A DNA stretch of 64,000 nucleotides from Clusia tigrina (GCA_920105625.2 CAKKTE020000090.1:1588501-1652500); one strand, 5' to 3'; positions 43,048 to 54,619 are shown, counted from the first letter of the stretch. The notes: generated from the sequence alone by a model not told the origin. A program made the numbers and translations.

Positions 43048-43787
43048 AAGAGTCAAGAATTCTTCGAGAGTAAATTTTTAGTTGCCCTGCCATGCGTTTA
43101 AAGTGGTGCTTGAAACTTTTAACCGCCGCTTCCCAAAGACCCCCCCATATGTGGCGCGTGTGGTGGAATGAACTCCCACTCAACCCGATTGAGGGCCTGC
43201 CCTGATACGGTTTTCTCCCGCATTTCCCGGAACACCCGCTGGAATTCAAGTTTTAATGCTTTCTCCGCCCCCACAAAGTTCCTGCCGTTATCCGAGTAGA
43301 TTTTTAATGGGGACCCCCTACGTGAAACAAACCGAGCGAACGCCGCTAAAAACGCCGAAGTACTGAGGTCAGATGTCGCCTCGAGGTGTACTGCTTTTGA
43401 TACAAAGCACACGAATATACAAACATACCCCTTGGTCACCCGGCACGCTCGCCCCTGATAGATCTTTATATCAAACGGCCCTGCAAAGTCTACTCCCGTA
43501 TAGGTAAATGGCCTGGTACATGTTGTTCGCTCTATGGGGAGAGCCGCCATAATTTGACTCCTTTGACTCTTCTTGAACAGCACGCACGTCTTACACTGCA
43601 GGATCGTGCTTTTGATGAGCGTCTTCGCTCTCGGGATCCAATATTGGGTTCGGATTAAACGCAACATTAATTGATTCCCCCCGTGGAGGGACACCTCATG
43701 GATGAATTTCACCACCAGGCGGGTGAAGTGACTATAGTAGGGTAGGATGATGGGGTGCCGCTCGGAGAATGGCAACTGGGTAGTCAA
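43048..43787 (-). pseudogene. pol: BEL integrase N-terminal part
   Basis: The integrase zinc domain (HEVSLHGGNQLMLR...LQCKTCVLFKK) and catalytic core with TGVDFAGPFD (Asp), KIYSDNGRNFVGA (Asp) and WEFIPPHAPHMGG (Glu region). After HMGG the frame changes near 43135; the other frame reads GLWEAAVKSFKHHFK down to the LOA1 target duplication at 43035-43047. It is preceded by a frame change near 43760 that separates it from RNase H. The chain resumes at 37282. Confidence 0.88.
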
Positions 43788-46050
43788 AGCGAGCCTTCCG
43801 TTGACGCGCAGGGATGAAGGGGTTCAAACTAAGGATAGGACTAGAATTGGGCAGCGGTCTTTGCTCAGTTAATTCTCGATACTCATTTGGGTAGTACATT
43901 TGTTGAGCCAACACTATGAGGCGAGTTGTAGTTTCATCAATTTCCCCCCGCGTTATTGGGACCCCTCGATCTGGGGTCACTGCTCGGCCCTTTGGACGAC
44001 AGTAGCACATGAATCGGCGAACGAAACCTATCACACGCAAAGCTCTAGGTAAGGAGGAGAACCGCAGAATTGGGTCGTCCTTAGAGGACACATATACCAT
44101 GTGGCACTTAGCAGGGCGTTGCTCTTCCTCAGTCGCGATCAGGGTCTCTTCTAGCAATGGTGGCCAGTGCTCCCTGTCAAGCTGGAGCCATGCTGGTCCT
44201 TTCCACCAAAGCGTGTTGTTGAGTAGTCCGTCAGGGGATACTCCTCTACTTGCCAAATCCGCTGGATTATCTTCAGAGCGGACATGACGCCAGCAATTCA
44301 ACCCTACCTTATTGGTAATAGTGGTGACTCTATTCGCCACAAATGTCTTCCACAAGTGGGGCGGTTTCCTCAACCATGCTAAGACAATCGTGGAGTCAGT
44401 CCAACACATCAAGTTTTTGTCCGAGATGTTCAAAAGTGGCTTGAGGGGAGATATAAGTTCCGCCAGCAATGTCGCCCCGCAAAATTCTAACCAAGGAAGC
44501 GAGACCGTTTTCAAAGGAGCTACCCTCGATTTGGCCACCAGCAGATGTGAGTAGATGGAATCTTGTCCTTTACACCGAACGTAGAGGGCTGCCGCGTATG
44601 CCAGCTGTGATGCGTCGCAGAACGCGTGAAATTCGATATCGCTATCAGGAGCGGATCGTACCCAGCGAGGTACGCGAATTTGGGAGATTGCTTGATATTG
44701 CGATAAAAATTGAGTCCACCTAGTTAAGGTGGCGGGAGTAAGTGGATCATCCCAATTTATTTGATCCAACCAGATTTGCTGCATCAAGATTTTCGCGGTG
44801 ATGACGATTGGCGCCAACCACCCCGCTGGGTCGAAAAGTTTGGCGATTAACGACAGCACTCTGCGCTTGGTGTATGTCGCCTCAAGTGGCAATTCCGCCA
44901 CATGAAAATAGAACCAGTCCCCCCGCGCATTCCATCTAATGCCCAATGTGCTGGTGGCACTAGTCTCCTCTAGTTTGAGAAAATCCTCTCGGAGTAGATG
45001 CTCCGGAGGGAGGTTTGCAAGACTGGCTGCACAATTTGCCGCCCACTTTCTCATGGAGAAACCCGCTGATCCTAGACTCGCGATCAACTCATCCCGCGTT
45101 AGGATGGCTGTGGCCACATCATGGGTGCCGATCAATGCGTCATCCACGTACATTGACCCCCGCAACACCCGAGATGCCAACGGAAACCTACTCTCCATAT
45201 CATCTGCCACTTGCAGTAAGGTCCTTATTGCCAAATAAGGCGCACAGTTCACCCCAAAGGTGACCGTCTTTAATTCATAATCTGAAATCTCAGAATGAGG
45301 AGAGTCCCTAAAAACAATTCGCTGATATGGTCTGTGGCGTGATTCCACCAGGATTTGTCGATACATTTTCTGGATGTCCCCGGTGAGCACATAGCGGAAC
45401 ATGCGCCACTGAATAATCAGTCTGGTCAGATCAGCCTGCAGAACTGGCCCAGTATGCAACACGTCATTTAAACTGACTGTGTTGGATGTCGCTTGGGAAG
45501 CGTTGAAAACCACTCGAAGTCGAGTGGTGGTGCTCTCGGGTTTGATTACTGCATGATGGCGCAGATAGTAATGAGGCACCAGAGTTGTTGACGGCGGGGG
45601 TACCTTTTCCATGTGATTTAGCATCACATATTCAAGGACCACCGCGTCGTATTTCTGTTTGTCTACTGGGTGCTTGCCCAGTCGAGCTTCATTGCGTTCA
45701 AACTGCCGAAGGGCAATGTGGCGTGACGCTCCTAAAGATTTGTGTGGTACAAAATCATGCTTGAACGGGAGCGAGACTATATATCGCCCCGAAGTATCCC
45801 GGCGCGTGGTCCGGGCATACAAATCCAGACACTCTTGGTCAGGTTGAGATAGCTGCCGCTCACGAGGGGGCTCTTCGATTTCCCAAAATCGCCTCAGAAT
45901 GCTATCAAGCGACGCTGACTCGGACATCTGGACACGTGTTGTGAATGCGGAGACTCGCTCAGCTGGCAGAGGTCCAGTAAGGATCCAGCCAAAAACTGTA
46001 TCCTGCGCAAGTAATGACCCAACGATATTTCGATGCAACCCACCCAGCAA
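43732..46050 (-). pseudogene. pol: BEL pol: end of protease, reverse transcriptase, RNase H
   Basis: An open frame of 772 codons, but cut at both ends by frame changes. It starts in the protease C-terminus (LLGGLHRNIVGSLLAQ, FGWILTGPL). RT has the Pao motifs LRVVFNASQATSN, YVLTGDIQKMYRQILV, TFGVNCAPYLAIRTL and the catalytic SMYVDDALIG. RNase H has FHAFCDASQLAYAAALYV, LVAKSRVAPLKTVSLPWLE, CWTDSTIVLAWL. The RT-RNase H unit looks intact. Loss of frame with the integrase near 43760 and with gag/protease upstream makes the whole polyprotein impossible. Confidence 0.92.
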
Positions 46051-46369
46051 AATTTGAGGATATAGATCCCCCCCCTAACAACAAATCGATTTAGGTTGAG
46101 TGTGACGTGCCTGCGTCTGCCTAATTCAAACCATTGAGTTTGTTTTCGTCTCCTTCGCTCAACACAAGCGGCGCCAATTCCCCGGTCAAGGTGGGCAACA
46201 CCAACGCCGCCACCCGTAGGCGGACAGAGGCATCGTACCGGGACCCGATAGTGAGATGACACGCCTTGGTGACGGTGCCAGCAAGTGTGTTGCTGACCCC
46301 CGACACCTGAGCGTGTACTGTGTGTGCCGGCAGCCTAAGGCGCTGAGACAGTGGCAGCCTGGAACGCAA
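46051..46369 (-). pseudogene. pol: BEL protease region, scrambled frames
   Basis: Protease-like text in shifting frames: AHTVHAQVSGVSNTLAGTV, GSRYDASVRLRVAALVL, then past a gap LLLGGDLYPQILL-type codons at about 46060. The active-site segment expected upstream is not readable, and a short deletion is likely between about 46110 and 46150. Bridges gag and the RT frame. Confidence 0.65.
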
Positions 46370-47409
46370 GACAATTTCGCACCGAATGGGTGGTTTGTTT
46401 ACAAATTTTACACCCCTGTGGGGTGACTTTCGCTTGGTGAGTCTGCACCCGAGCTGAGCGAGACGTGTTTGGCTGAATCCTTGTGTTGGACTGCTGACTG
46501 TTCGCTGGTCGGGTCCCCGCTATCGCCTCAAGTGTCCGGAATCGCTGCGACAGAAATGAATCCATTGCCTTCCACTCGGGCACTTCCGAACTCCCCCCCA
46601 CGGTTTGTTCCCATAAAGCCAGTGTAACTTCCGGCAGACATCGTGCATACAGGTAGACTAACATGGGGTTCCATGCCACCATATCCACCCCGTAAGCAGT
46701 CAACGCTGCGATACAGTTGCTGATGTCGCGCTGGAGGCGTTTAATTTCGCAACCATCTTCGCGCTTCACCGGGTCCAGTTCCAATAAGGCCTTCAATTGT
46801 ACATTGATTTGCTGGCGCTTATTTTCATATCGCTCAAGTAAATGGGCCCACGCCTGCACAAACCCTGCGTCCGTCAAGGGGAGCTTCCCTACGATATCAC
46901 GTGGTTCGCCCCGAGTTTTTAGAGTAAGGTGATACATCCTCTCTACGTTAGAGAGACGCGAGTTATTGATGAATAGTGCGGTAAACATATCCCGAAGGTG
47001 GTACGTGGATACCAGGTAGCGCAGGAGTCATCGCCTCAACACGCTCGGGGCCAGGTCTCCCTGTCAGCATACCTTCCTGCAGTCCCGCAATTACGACCCG
47101 CCCCTTCCTGAAGACGTCGAAACTCGCCTCAAAGCGCTGGGCCACCGAATGCAGAAGTTGGTCCCGCTCCTTGGCCTCGCGTGCTTCCGCTAGCACTTGG
47201 GCTTTCGCTACTTTAAGAGCGGCCCACCTCTCATTTAACTCCTCCTCATCGACCCGGAGCGACGATAACGAGTGACTGTCTGTCTGTCGACGCTCAAAGC
47301 GGTCGACAAACATCGTCAACTCGTCAGCGGCTGCTATCAACGGGGCCAAGATCTTTCCTGCTTTGCCTGCCCCTGATCGAAGCTCAATGGCGGATCTGTT
47401 ACGCCACAA
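46335..47409 (-). pseudogene. gag: BEL Gag with one zinc knuckle, frameshifted
   Basis: Start at ATG 47409. The N-terminal coiled helical part (47409-46963) ends abruptly after IHVPP. The second part, in another frame (46988-46335), begins FRDMFTALFINNSRLSNVER, typical Pao gag, so a short out-of-frame deletion lies near 47000. The C-terminal knuckle is CKICKQTTHSVRNC (C-x2-C-x4-H-x4-C). Capsid-like motifs include LPLTDAGFVQAWAHLLERYE. Without the deletion the protein would be about 370 residues or more. Confidence 0.88.
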
Positions 47410-48078
47410 AGGAATCTAATCGCTTAACGAATGCAACCAACCAAACTCAAACGCCCCTAAATACCGATGGCGCACACCTCAAATACAAATTGCCTACGCC
47501 CCAAGCGAAAGTCAATCGACTGCAGGCTCAACCGCTCCCAAAAACACGCCTCTAAAGGCGAGGGCCCCAACAAACACAAATTCAAACGCCCCACTGAACC
47601 GGCCCTGTACGGCAGTACGTCAGCTGATCGCACTGACCTACTTTCGTAATTCGTACTCCGCAGCGCCGGCGCCGCCACCGAAACCGTAACGAGAAAATTC
47701 CCAACAAACGCACCAATAAGTCTAATTTAAACAACGGCGCCCGCTGCAGCAGCGAAACCGTTTGCTCGGTCGTGTGTACAGCGTACCGCAAGACAGAGCA
47801 ACCTAAAGCGGAATGCGCAGAATGAGTGAAGATATGTGTAATGTCTCCACTCTAAAATATGTGCAACTGTGTCTAACTAAATATTCGTTTTTTTTTGTTT
47901 CTGTTTACGCCACAGTGGCCGACTATTGTCTGCCCGAGTCCACACACACCAATTGCATATATTTACGAGCTGGAGTTATTACACATAAATTATAGATTTA
48001 AATATGTACATAAAAATTATAGAAATAGATCTACATACAACTTTTATAATTATATAAAATTATGAACTTACACTCACC
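47410..48078 (-). other. BEL 5' untranslated leader
   Basis: About 670 bases between the primer site and the gag ATG. Contains a run of Ts (plus strand ~47889-47896) and shadow frames only. Nothing else recognised. Confidence 0.7.
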
Positions 48079-48104
48079 TGGTTCCAATCCGGCTCGAAGG
48101 ACCA
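48079..48104 (-). promoter_or_regulatory. BEL primer-binding site, long tRNA-Tyr match
   Basis: The plus strand (starting TGGTTCCAATCC and ending GAAGGACCA) matches the T-arm and 3' acceptor end of insect tRNA-Tyr including CCA, over about 26 bases with one apparent mismatch from memory. It lies two bases from the LTR. The match is longer than the usual 18-base primer site. Confidence 0.75.
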
Positions 48105-48106
48105 TA

Positions 48107-48470
48107 TGTTTACGTCAGTTTATTTAATTTTATTTACAATTAACACCAGCAAAAGTAGTTGAAAATTAAATAATAAATACTGTTCACAAAATGTTTAAAC
48201 TAATCAAACAATATACACAGAAGCTAAGTTCGTCGACTGTTGCCGGTTGAAGGCTGGTAAAAGAAGAGATCGGGTAATCAGAAAACTCGCCGCTCGTGGC
48301 TCGTGATACCACGAGGCGGCTGAATATTTCAGCAAAGGTTGTCCGCCATCCGGTGCTGAATCTGCCGTACCCCGCGATTCAGCAAACCACAGCTGTGCTT
48401 TACTTATCGCAGGTCATGGCAACTCCAGCACCGGGCGGCGGTGCATATTCGAAGGTTCATGACGGGAACA
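48107..48470 (-). repeat. BEL 5' LTR (364 bp)
   Basis: Same ends as 36106-36469 and about nine by-eye differences. It is followed by the CAATC duplication and LINE E ORF2. Confidence 0.93.
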
Positions 48471-50235
48471 CAATCCACTACTGTGAAAATTGAGGATACA
48501 AGTGGGACAAAACGCATTTCCTCAGTTTACTGTCCCCGCAGACACCTAAAACGACGGATCAATATGATGACTACATAAAGACGCTTGGCGTAAGATTCAT
48601 TGCAGCTGGAGATCTGAATGCAAAACACAGTGACTGGGGATCTAGGCTAACCAATAAAAAAGGACGAAATCTGATTAATGCTATAAACAAAAATAACTGC
48701 AGATTTTTAAGCTCGGGTGAACCCACATACTGGCCAACATATAGGAAAAAGATACCAGATCTAATCGACTTTAGGATAACAAAAAACATAAGTGTAACCA
48801 ATTAAAAATTAAAGCTTGTTTTGAACTTTCTTCAGACCACTCTCCGATAATACTTGACTACACAACTGACATCAAACCCATAGAACCAATAGCTAAGATT
48901 TTTAACCACAAAACAAACTGGAATGAGTATAGACAGCATATTGAAAATCAACTGAATATGCCTATCACACTGAAAAGACAATTAGACATTGAACGTGCCA
49001 TTATTCACTTCAACGATGTGGACGCAGGAATCAAATCAAGCCAACAGCATACATTTAGAAGAAATAAACCTACAACGGACATTTTCATAAGAAAGCAAAT
49101 TATTGAGAAGAGAAAGCTGAGAAAAAGGTGGCAGCTAACTAGATCGCCTGAGGATAAACACAATTTAAATATAGCCTGCAAAAAACTCAAGAAAATATTA
49201 ACTAAAACTCATCAATTCGGCTTCAGAAAATGACTTTCAACAATTCAACAGATACACCGTATAACAAACAAAATTGAAACAGCCATAGAATATAAGCGGT
49301 ACTGCGTTGCTGTATTCTTAGACGTTGCAAAAGCATTTGACAAAGTATGGCATAAAGGACTGCTGCATAAACTGAAGACGATGCTGCCACTTGACTACTA
49401 TTTGATTGTTGAAAGTTCTCTTAGTGGTCGTTACTTTTACGTCAAATATAATGAAGAGTGTTCGTCTATTCATCTTCCAACAGCTGGAGTTCCTCAAGGG
49501 AGTGTTTTAGGATCACTGCTATATGTCATATTTACCTCAGATATACCACTTCCAAAAGAACTGAATACCACAATTGCTACCTTTGCTGACGACACAATCC
49601 TCTTAGCATCTGACAAACATCTAAATACTGCGACTGCAAATCTGCAGATATACACAGAGAATGTTAAGGAATGGTTTGCTAAATGTTGCTTGAAAATTAA
49701 TGAAGATAAGACTGTACAAATAATTTTTACAACTAAAAAAAAATTTAACCCAATACCTATTAAAATAAACAATAAAGATATAAAAATAGGGTCTACAACT
49801 AAATACCTTGGTATACACATGGACTCAAAGCTAATTTGGCACTACCACATCAAACAAAAAACGAAACAAATAAAAGAAAAATTTAGGCAACTATATTGGT
49901 TAATGGGTAAGCAATCTAAACACACAATTAACAACAAGTTGCTGCTATACAAGTGTACTATAAAGCCAATTTGGACGTACGGACTCCAAGTGTGGGGAAC
50001 GGCAAAGCGGTCACACATACAAAAAATTCAAAGACAGCAATCTAGAATATTAAGAGTTATCATAAAGTCTGGTTGGCACACAACAAATGAAGATATACAC
50101 CGCAAACTAAATATGACAAGAATTGACGAAGAAATAAAAAAGATATCCACAAAACACTACGATACACTGCATGGGCATAATAACGAAGAAATAAACGAGT
50201 TGCTACATCTAGAAGAAACACCATGCGCCGTTTAA
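48471..50235 (+). pseudogene. LINE E ORF2 remainder (endonuclease end and RT) with internal deletion
   Basis: Continues the endonuclease after the BEL element: RISSVYCPRRH, AAGDLNAKHSDWGS, PDLIDFRIT, then after a frame shift near 48805 ELSSDHSPI. The linker runs to KKLKKILTK at about 49205 and then jumps straight to HQFGFR, so the RT N-terminus (motifs equivalent to SSYRPISLL in LINE D) is missing, roughly 200 codons by comparison with LINE D. After an in-frame TGA at 49231-49233 the RT core is open: AVFLDVAKAFDKVWHKGL, GVPQGSVLGSLLY, TFADDTILL, and the thumb to the stop at 50233-50235. Confidence 0.9.
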
Positions 50236-50540
50236 AGAGAACTCGACCAAACCGACCTACTGAACTAGGAAATCCAGACTACACACATTACTAATAGTAT
50301 TATAAATGTAAATGTAAATAATTATCATAAACATAATTTTGATCATAAATTGTTATAATATAATTATAGTGAACTATTATAATTAATGTAAATAATTTTT
50401 GTTGTATCACTTCTTGGCACTGGCCAAAATGTGATTTTAATATTAATTTCCAAACAAATTGTCAAATCATGTACTAGGTGTCAATATAATGGTGACAGAT
50501 GTATGAAATAAAGGGAAATAAGAAAAGAAAAAAAAAAAAA
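50236..50540 (+). other. LINE E 3' UTR and A tail
   Basis: AT-rich 3' UTR with ATGAAATAAAGGGAAATAAG just before the A run that ends at 50540. The TTATTAGTGA duplication follows. Confidence 0.85.
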
Positions 50541-50579
50541 TTATTAGTGAGGCCATCTATTTGAAATTTAACTATCAAC

Positions 50580-50845
50580 CACTCCCAGTATACGCCTGAT
50601 TTGACACCTTGCGACTTTTACCTTTTCGGAAAAATTCATTGGCAGATGAAAGAAAAGAGTTTTGTGGATGTAGAAGCCATTCAAAAGGCTTTTGCCGAAA
50701 AATGAAGAACATCCCAGCCGACGATCTAAAATACTAATTCGACATGCTTTTACACATTGCCGTATTGTGTCGGAAGGCAACTACTTCAAGCAAAATATCG
50801 GTTTTGTTCACTTTGGAATGCACCTTGTATATTATATAAAAAGTA
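50580..50845 (+). pseudogene. Mariner-family transposase C-terminal fragment
   Basis: The plus strand reads LTINHSQYTPDLTPCDFYLF, then GKIHWQMKEKSFVDVEAIQK. The PDLTPCDFYLFGK block is the region around the third catalytic Asp of mariner transposases. After a stop (~50705) a shifted frame reads KNIPADDLKY and further C-terminal residues. Only about 85 codons remain. No terminal inverted repeat was found on either side. Confidence 0.8.
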
Positions 50846-51057
50846 TTGATTTTCACATACAAGAGAAAAATTCATTATTAACGTCTAACGGATTGACTTG
50901 AGATACAGCTCTTCAAAGGCTATTATATGTTAGGTTATGTAATTAAGTGGGCGGGCCGTGTGCAGTTTTTTCTTATTGATTTGGTAATCTAAACCTATGA
51001 ACGTATTTTCATTAAAATATATTACAACACTCAATAGTTATGGCGTTGATTATGTTT
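50846..51057. other. Unassigned AT-rich spacer
   Basis: About 210 bases between the mariner scrap and the LOA2 tail. No gene or repeat recognised. Confidence 0.5.
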
Positions 51058-51149
51058 GGATTAGGTTAGGTTATGTTAACGTGGCAGCCAGTCTAAGGAC
51101 CAGCTCACTCAGCCCACCATGGGTCCATTGTGATACCACCGCGCAATAA

Positions 51150-54100
51150 CGCACCTCCGATTAACTTGTCGAACCATTTCGAAGCCCTAATAAAGCGCAG
51201 GATTTGTTTGATCTTCGCGCTAGACACCTCTGTAAGAGAGCTAAAAGCGTATTTGCCTAGAAGCAGAGCGGGCTCAACTACAGAAGAGATGTTTCACAGT
51301 CTCCTCCTCCTCCTTATCCCCACAGCTTCTGCAGTATTCATGAGAGAATACTTCCAGCCTGAGAGCAGGTCTGCCGAACAGCCAGTGACCAGTTATACGA
51401 GCCACGACCTTAGAGATATTCTCTCTCGATAGGTCAAGCAAATCTCTAGATTTCCTTGTATTAAGCTCCGGCCACATTAGCCTGGTCATTAAGCAAGTGC
51501 CCTCGTGTGCCCAAGACCAATTTGCCTCACGCACGACCCTATCCTTTAGCATCAGTTTACTGGTGGTCGTAATGGTAGGTTGGTGCCCCGTCTGGCTAAC
51601 TCATCAGCCCTACAGTTCCCCTCTTGAACCCTATGTCCCGGAACCCTGAAACGGTACTGATATCACCTTGATAACCTTTGATTTCAGTGCCACCGAGTTC
51701 ATTGACAAGATGGCCGCCTGGCTATCCGAGTAGATATTTATATTTTTTGTTACGGCATGTCTATTTAAGTAGACGGCTACATCCTCTGCTTGATAAACAC
51801 TGCAGTGGTCGGGGAGACGGAAAGAAAGTTCCAGTCCCAGTTCTTTTGAGAAAACTCCAAAACCGACTCTATCATCAAGTTTGGATCCGTCAGTGTAGAA
51901 ATTAAGTTCCCCCCTTCTCCATGGCATTGGTGTTTGCCACTCTCTTCTAGACGGAATATATGTCTGGAAGTGCCTATCGAAGTTGAGATTAGGTATAGAG
52001 TGGTCAATGTGTGGGAAAGAACTACTCCAGGTATGCGCAATAGTCGAGTGACCAATCTGCCGATCATGCCATAACGCCGCACATTTCAGCTTAAGTGCTG
52101 ATGTGGCGGCCAATTGTTTCCCTACCAGCTCTAATATAGGTAGGTTGAGTATTACTTCTAAAGCTTTAGTAGGCGTGGCCCTTAAAGCACCAGAGATGCA
52201 TAAAAAACCCGTTCTTTGGACCTTGCTCAGAAGCTTCAAATAGCTTTGTTTCTGAGTGGCTGGCCACCATACCACTATTCCATATAGCAATATAGGTCTG
52301 ACCACCGAAATGTACAGCCAGTGCATAATTCTTGGGGATAGCCCCCACCTGATTTCGACCGCTTTTTTACATGTGTACAAAGCAATATTGGCCTTTCTGA
52401 ATCTTTCTTCAATATTGGGTTTCCAGGTAAGTTTCCTATCTAGTACTAGTCCCAAATATCTAATTGTCTCCTTCATCGGAATTTCCACACCTTTGTATGT
52501 TAGCGGGGAGACATCAGGAGATTTATTTTTCTTGAAAAAGAGGATTAATTCCATTTTATCGGGGTTTAACTCTAATCCCCTTCTTTCCGTCCAACCAGTA
52601 AGCGTGGCCATGCTAGAGCGCAAAATATCCATGAGTGTTTGGATATTTTCCTCTAATCACAATATTTCCTCTAATTTCCAAGTCATCAGCATAGGCGACT
52701 ACATGGCAACCCCCCTCTCTAGGGCTAGCAGTAATGAATTTACCGCCAAATTCCAGAGCTTCTCCCTGAGGAGTGCCTCTGTAGACCTGTCTGCTTAAGG
52801 TGTGGGAACCTAAGCTGGCAGTTACCTTTCTGCTGACGAGTATCGTCTCTATCAGCGCTACCATATTCGGATCGACGCCCAGAGCTTCTAACGCTCCCGT
52901 AATGGCGTTCGCATTTATGTTGTTGAAAGCGCCTTCTATGTCAATGAACGCCGCTAGTGCGAAATCCTTCTGCTGGATGGTTTTTTCTTCTATACCAATA
53001 AATACGTGTAACGCCGTCTCTGTCGATTTTCCCTTCGTGTATGCATGTTGTGCCGAGGAGATTCTACCAGTTGATATAGCTTCCCGTAAGTGTGCATCCA
53101 TCAATCTCTCCAGTGTTTTTAGGAGGAAAGACGTGAGACTGATTGGTCTGAAGTCTTTAGGATTTACATGTGAGGACCTGCCCGCTTTGGGTATGAAGGA
53201 AACCTTCGTTTCTCTCCATCTTAGCGGAATATAGCTCATGTTAAGACTGCTTCTAATTGCAGTCACAACCCAGGGCGTAATGAAGTCCCTTGATAGTTGC
53301 AGTTCAGCTGGATAAGTTCCATCCGGACCCGGAGATTTATATGGACCAAAGGTGTTAATGGCCCACTCAACTTTCTCGACTGTAACTATCGCATTCCCTA
53401 TCTCAGACTGCCTGCCCCTAGGTGTCGGGTTATCACCCTCCACTGTGCTACTGCCTGGAAAATGCGTATCTAAGAGAAGAGCCAAAGATTCCTCTCGTTT
53501 CCACACATCACTCGGACCTTTAATGCAGCCCAGGTTGTGTGGTGTCATCGCTAGGATTCTTCTTAGTCTAGCTGCTTCCGATGTTTCTTCCACATCCCTA
53601 CAATAATTTTGCCTGGACTGTCGCTGCGCAGTTCTAGTTGCTTTCTTGTATATTTTTAGCTCAGCCTTGTAGACTTCCCAGTCCGCGGGCAGACCCGAAG
53701 TTTTAGCCCTGTTAAATAACCGCCTATTGGACTTCCGGAGAAGGCCTAGATCCATTGACCACCAAGGTGGTTTGTCCTTGCCTCTCAGTTTTACAACCGG
53801 GCACCCGGCTGTCAGTGAACTATTCAGGGCCGTGGTTACCTGATGGAACAGCTCGTCTAATTCCACAGGGTCTGTGGGATCAGACTGGGGATTTCTTGGC
53901 AGTGAGGCCCTGAGAGTCTTCCTATACTTCCCCCAGTCCGTTCTCCGTATATTTATAAAGGTCTTAACTGGAGCTACTGGGAAGTTCAATTCGTATTCTA
54001 TATAGCGATGGTCAGAGTAGGAATTTTCATTCGACCCTCTCCATCTTTTTATATTGTTCGCGAAATTATCGAAGGTCAGGTTAATATCTAAAACTTCCTT

Positions 54101-54619
54101 TCTATTTTGTGTTATAAACGTCGGCTCTGAGCCTAAATTTAGGACACTAAGCTTATTCTCTATAGTGAAGTCTAAAACTGACTCACCTCTTGCGTTAGTG
54201 TTCGAGCTTCCCCATAATGTGTTTTGTGCGTTTACGTCGCTGGAGACAACCAAGATCCTGTTGGCTGCGGCTGCCTCCATGACCAATGTCCGAACCTCCT
54301 TCGGTGGAGCGTCCTTGTCATGTGGCATATATGCAGAGGCTACCCAGAGACTGCTATTTTGCAGCTCAATGCTTGCCGCCACCGTATTGCCATTACTTAA
54401 CTGTGGGAGCAAAAAGATATTAATGTTATCCTTTGCTACTATACAAGCACGAGGCTTACCTGTGCTCTTGAAGCCTCTCATCTTCAAATCGCAGATTTTG
54501 TTGCCGCATATCCACGGCTCTTGGATGAGGGCCACGTCAAAACCACCGGAACCCAGGCGGACCATCAAATTCTCGGAGGCGAGTTTACAATGGTGGAGGT
54601 TAATTTGGATAAGCTTCAT
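51150..54619 (-). pseudogene. LOA2 ORF2: endonuclease, RT, RNase H (broken)
   Basis: Starts at ATG 54619. Endonuclease: QINLHHCKLA, LIQEPWICG, SSDVNAQNTLWGS, YSDHRYIEY. RT: SPGPDGTYPAEL, PKDFRPISLTSFLLK, AAFIDIEGAFNN, RGTPQG, VVAYADDLEI. Between RGTPQG and YADD the expected VLSPLLWN-type text is replaced by an off-frame stretch: a small deletion and a later one-base insertion that cancel, so the long frame survives with about 20 wrong residues. It then breaks near 52630. The thumb and RNase H (FYTDGSKLDDRVG, YSDSQAAILSM) lie at 52632-51631, with more shifts near 51640, and the C-terminal ITGHWLFGR...CRSCGDKEEEETVKHLFC at 51552-51274. Confidence 0.88.

Larger units (their letters stand above)
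36106..48470 (-). mobile_element. BEL/Pao LTR retrotransposon, minus strand, interrupted by LOA1
   Basis: 364-bp LTRs (36106-36469 and 48107-48470; about nine by-eye differences) have TG...CA ends and are flanked by the 5-bp duplication CAATC (36101-36105, 48471-48475). On the minus strand come a tRNA-Tyr-like primer site, gag with a zinc knuckle, protease, RT (YVDD), RNase H and integrase in the Pao style, then a purine tract by the 3' LTR. LOA1 sits in the integrase. Own length is about 6.6 kb. Gag, protease and integrase carry frame changes, so the copy is inactive. Confidence 0.94.
31303..50540 (+). mobile_element. Jockey-clade LINE E, full 5' end, split by two insertions
   Basis: Starts TCAGTAAACGG and ends in an A run at about 50530-50540. 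TTATTAGTGA is duplicated at both ends (31293-31302 and 50541-50550), proving this span was one insertion. Own sequence is about 4.3 kb, split by the DNA transposon (31796-34373) and the BEL element (36106-48470). Ignoring each insert and one duplication copy keeps the ORF1 and ORF2 frames running. ORF1 has several frame changes, and ORF2 has a frameshift, a deletion and a nonsense codon, so it is inactive. A start at the TCAGT-type initiator means the copy was not 5'-truncated. Confidence 0.93.

Noticed and set aside
48079..48104. A tRNA-Tyr gene
   Set aside because: Only the T-arm and acceptor 3' end are present, with an encoded CCA, and it abuts an LTR; the rest of a tRNA is absent. It is a primer-binding site.
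51058..51078. Telomeric TTAGG repeats
   Set aside because: Only two to three imperfect units directly at the 3' end of a LOA LINE; explained as the LINE tail.
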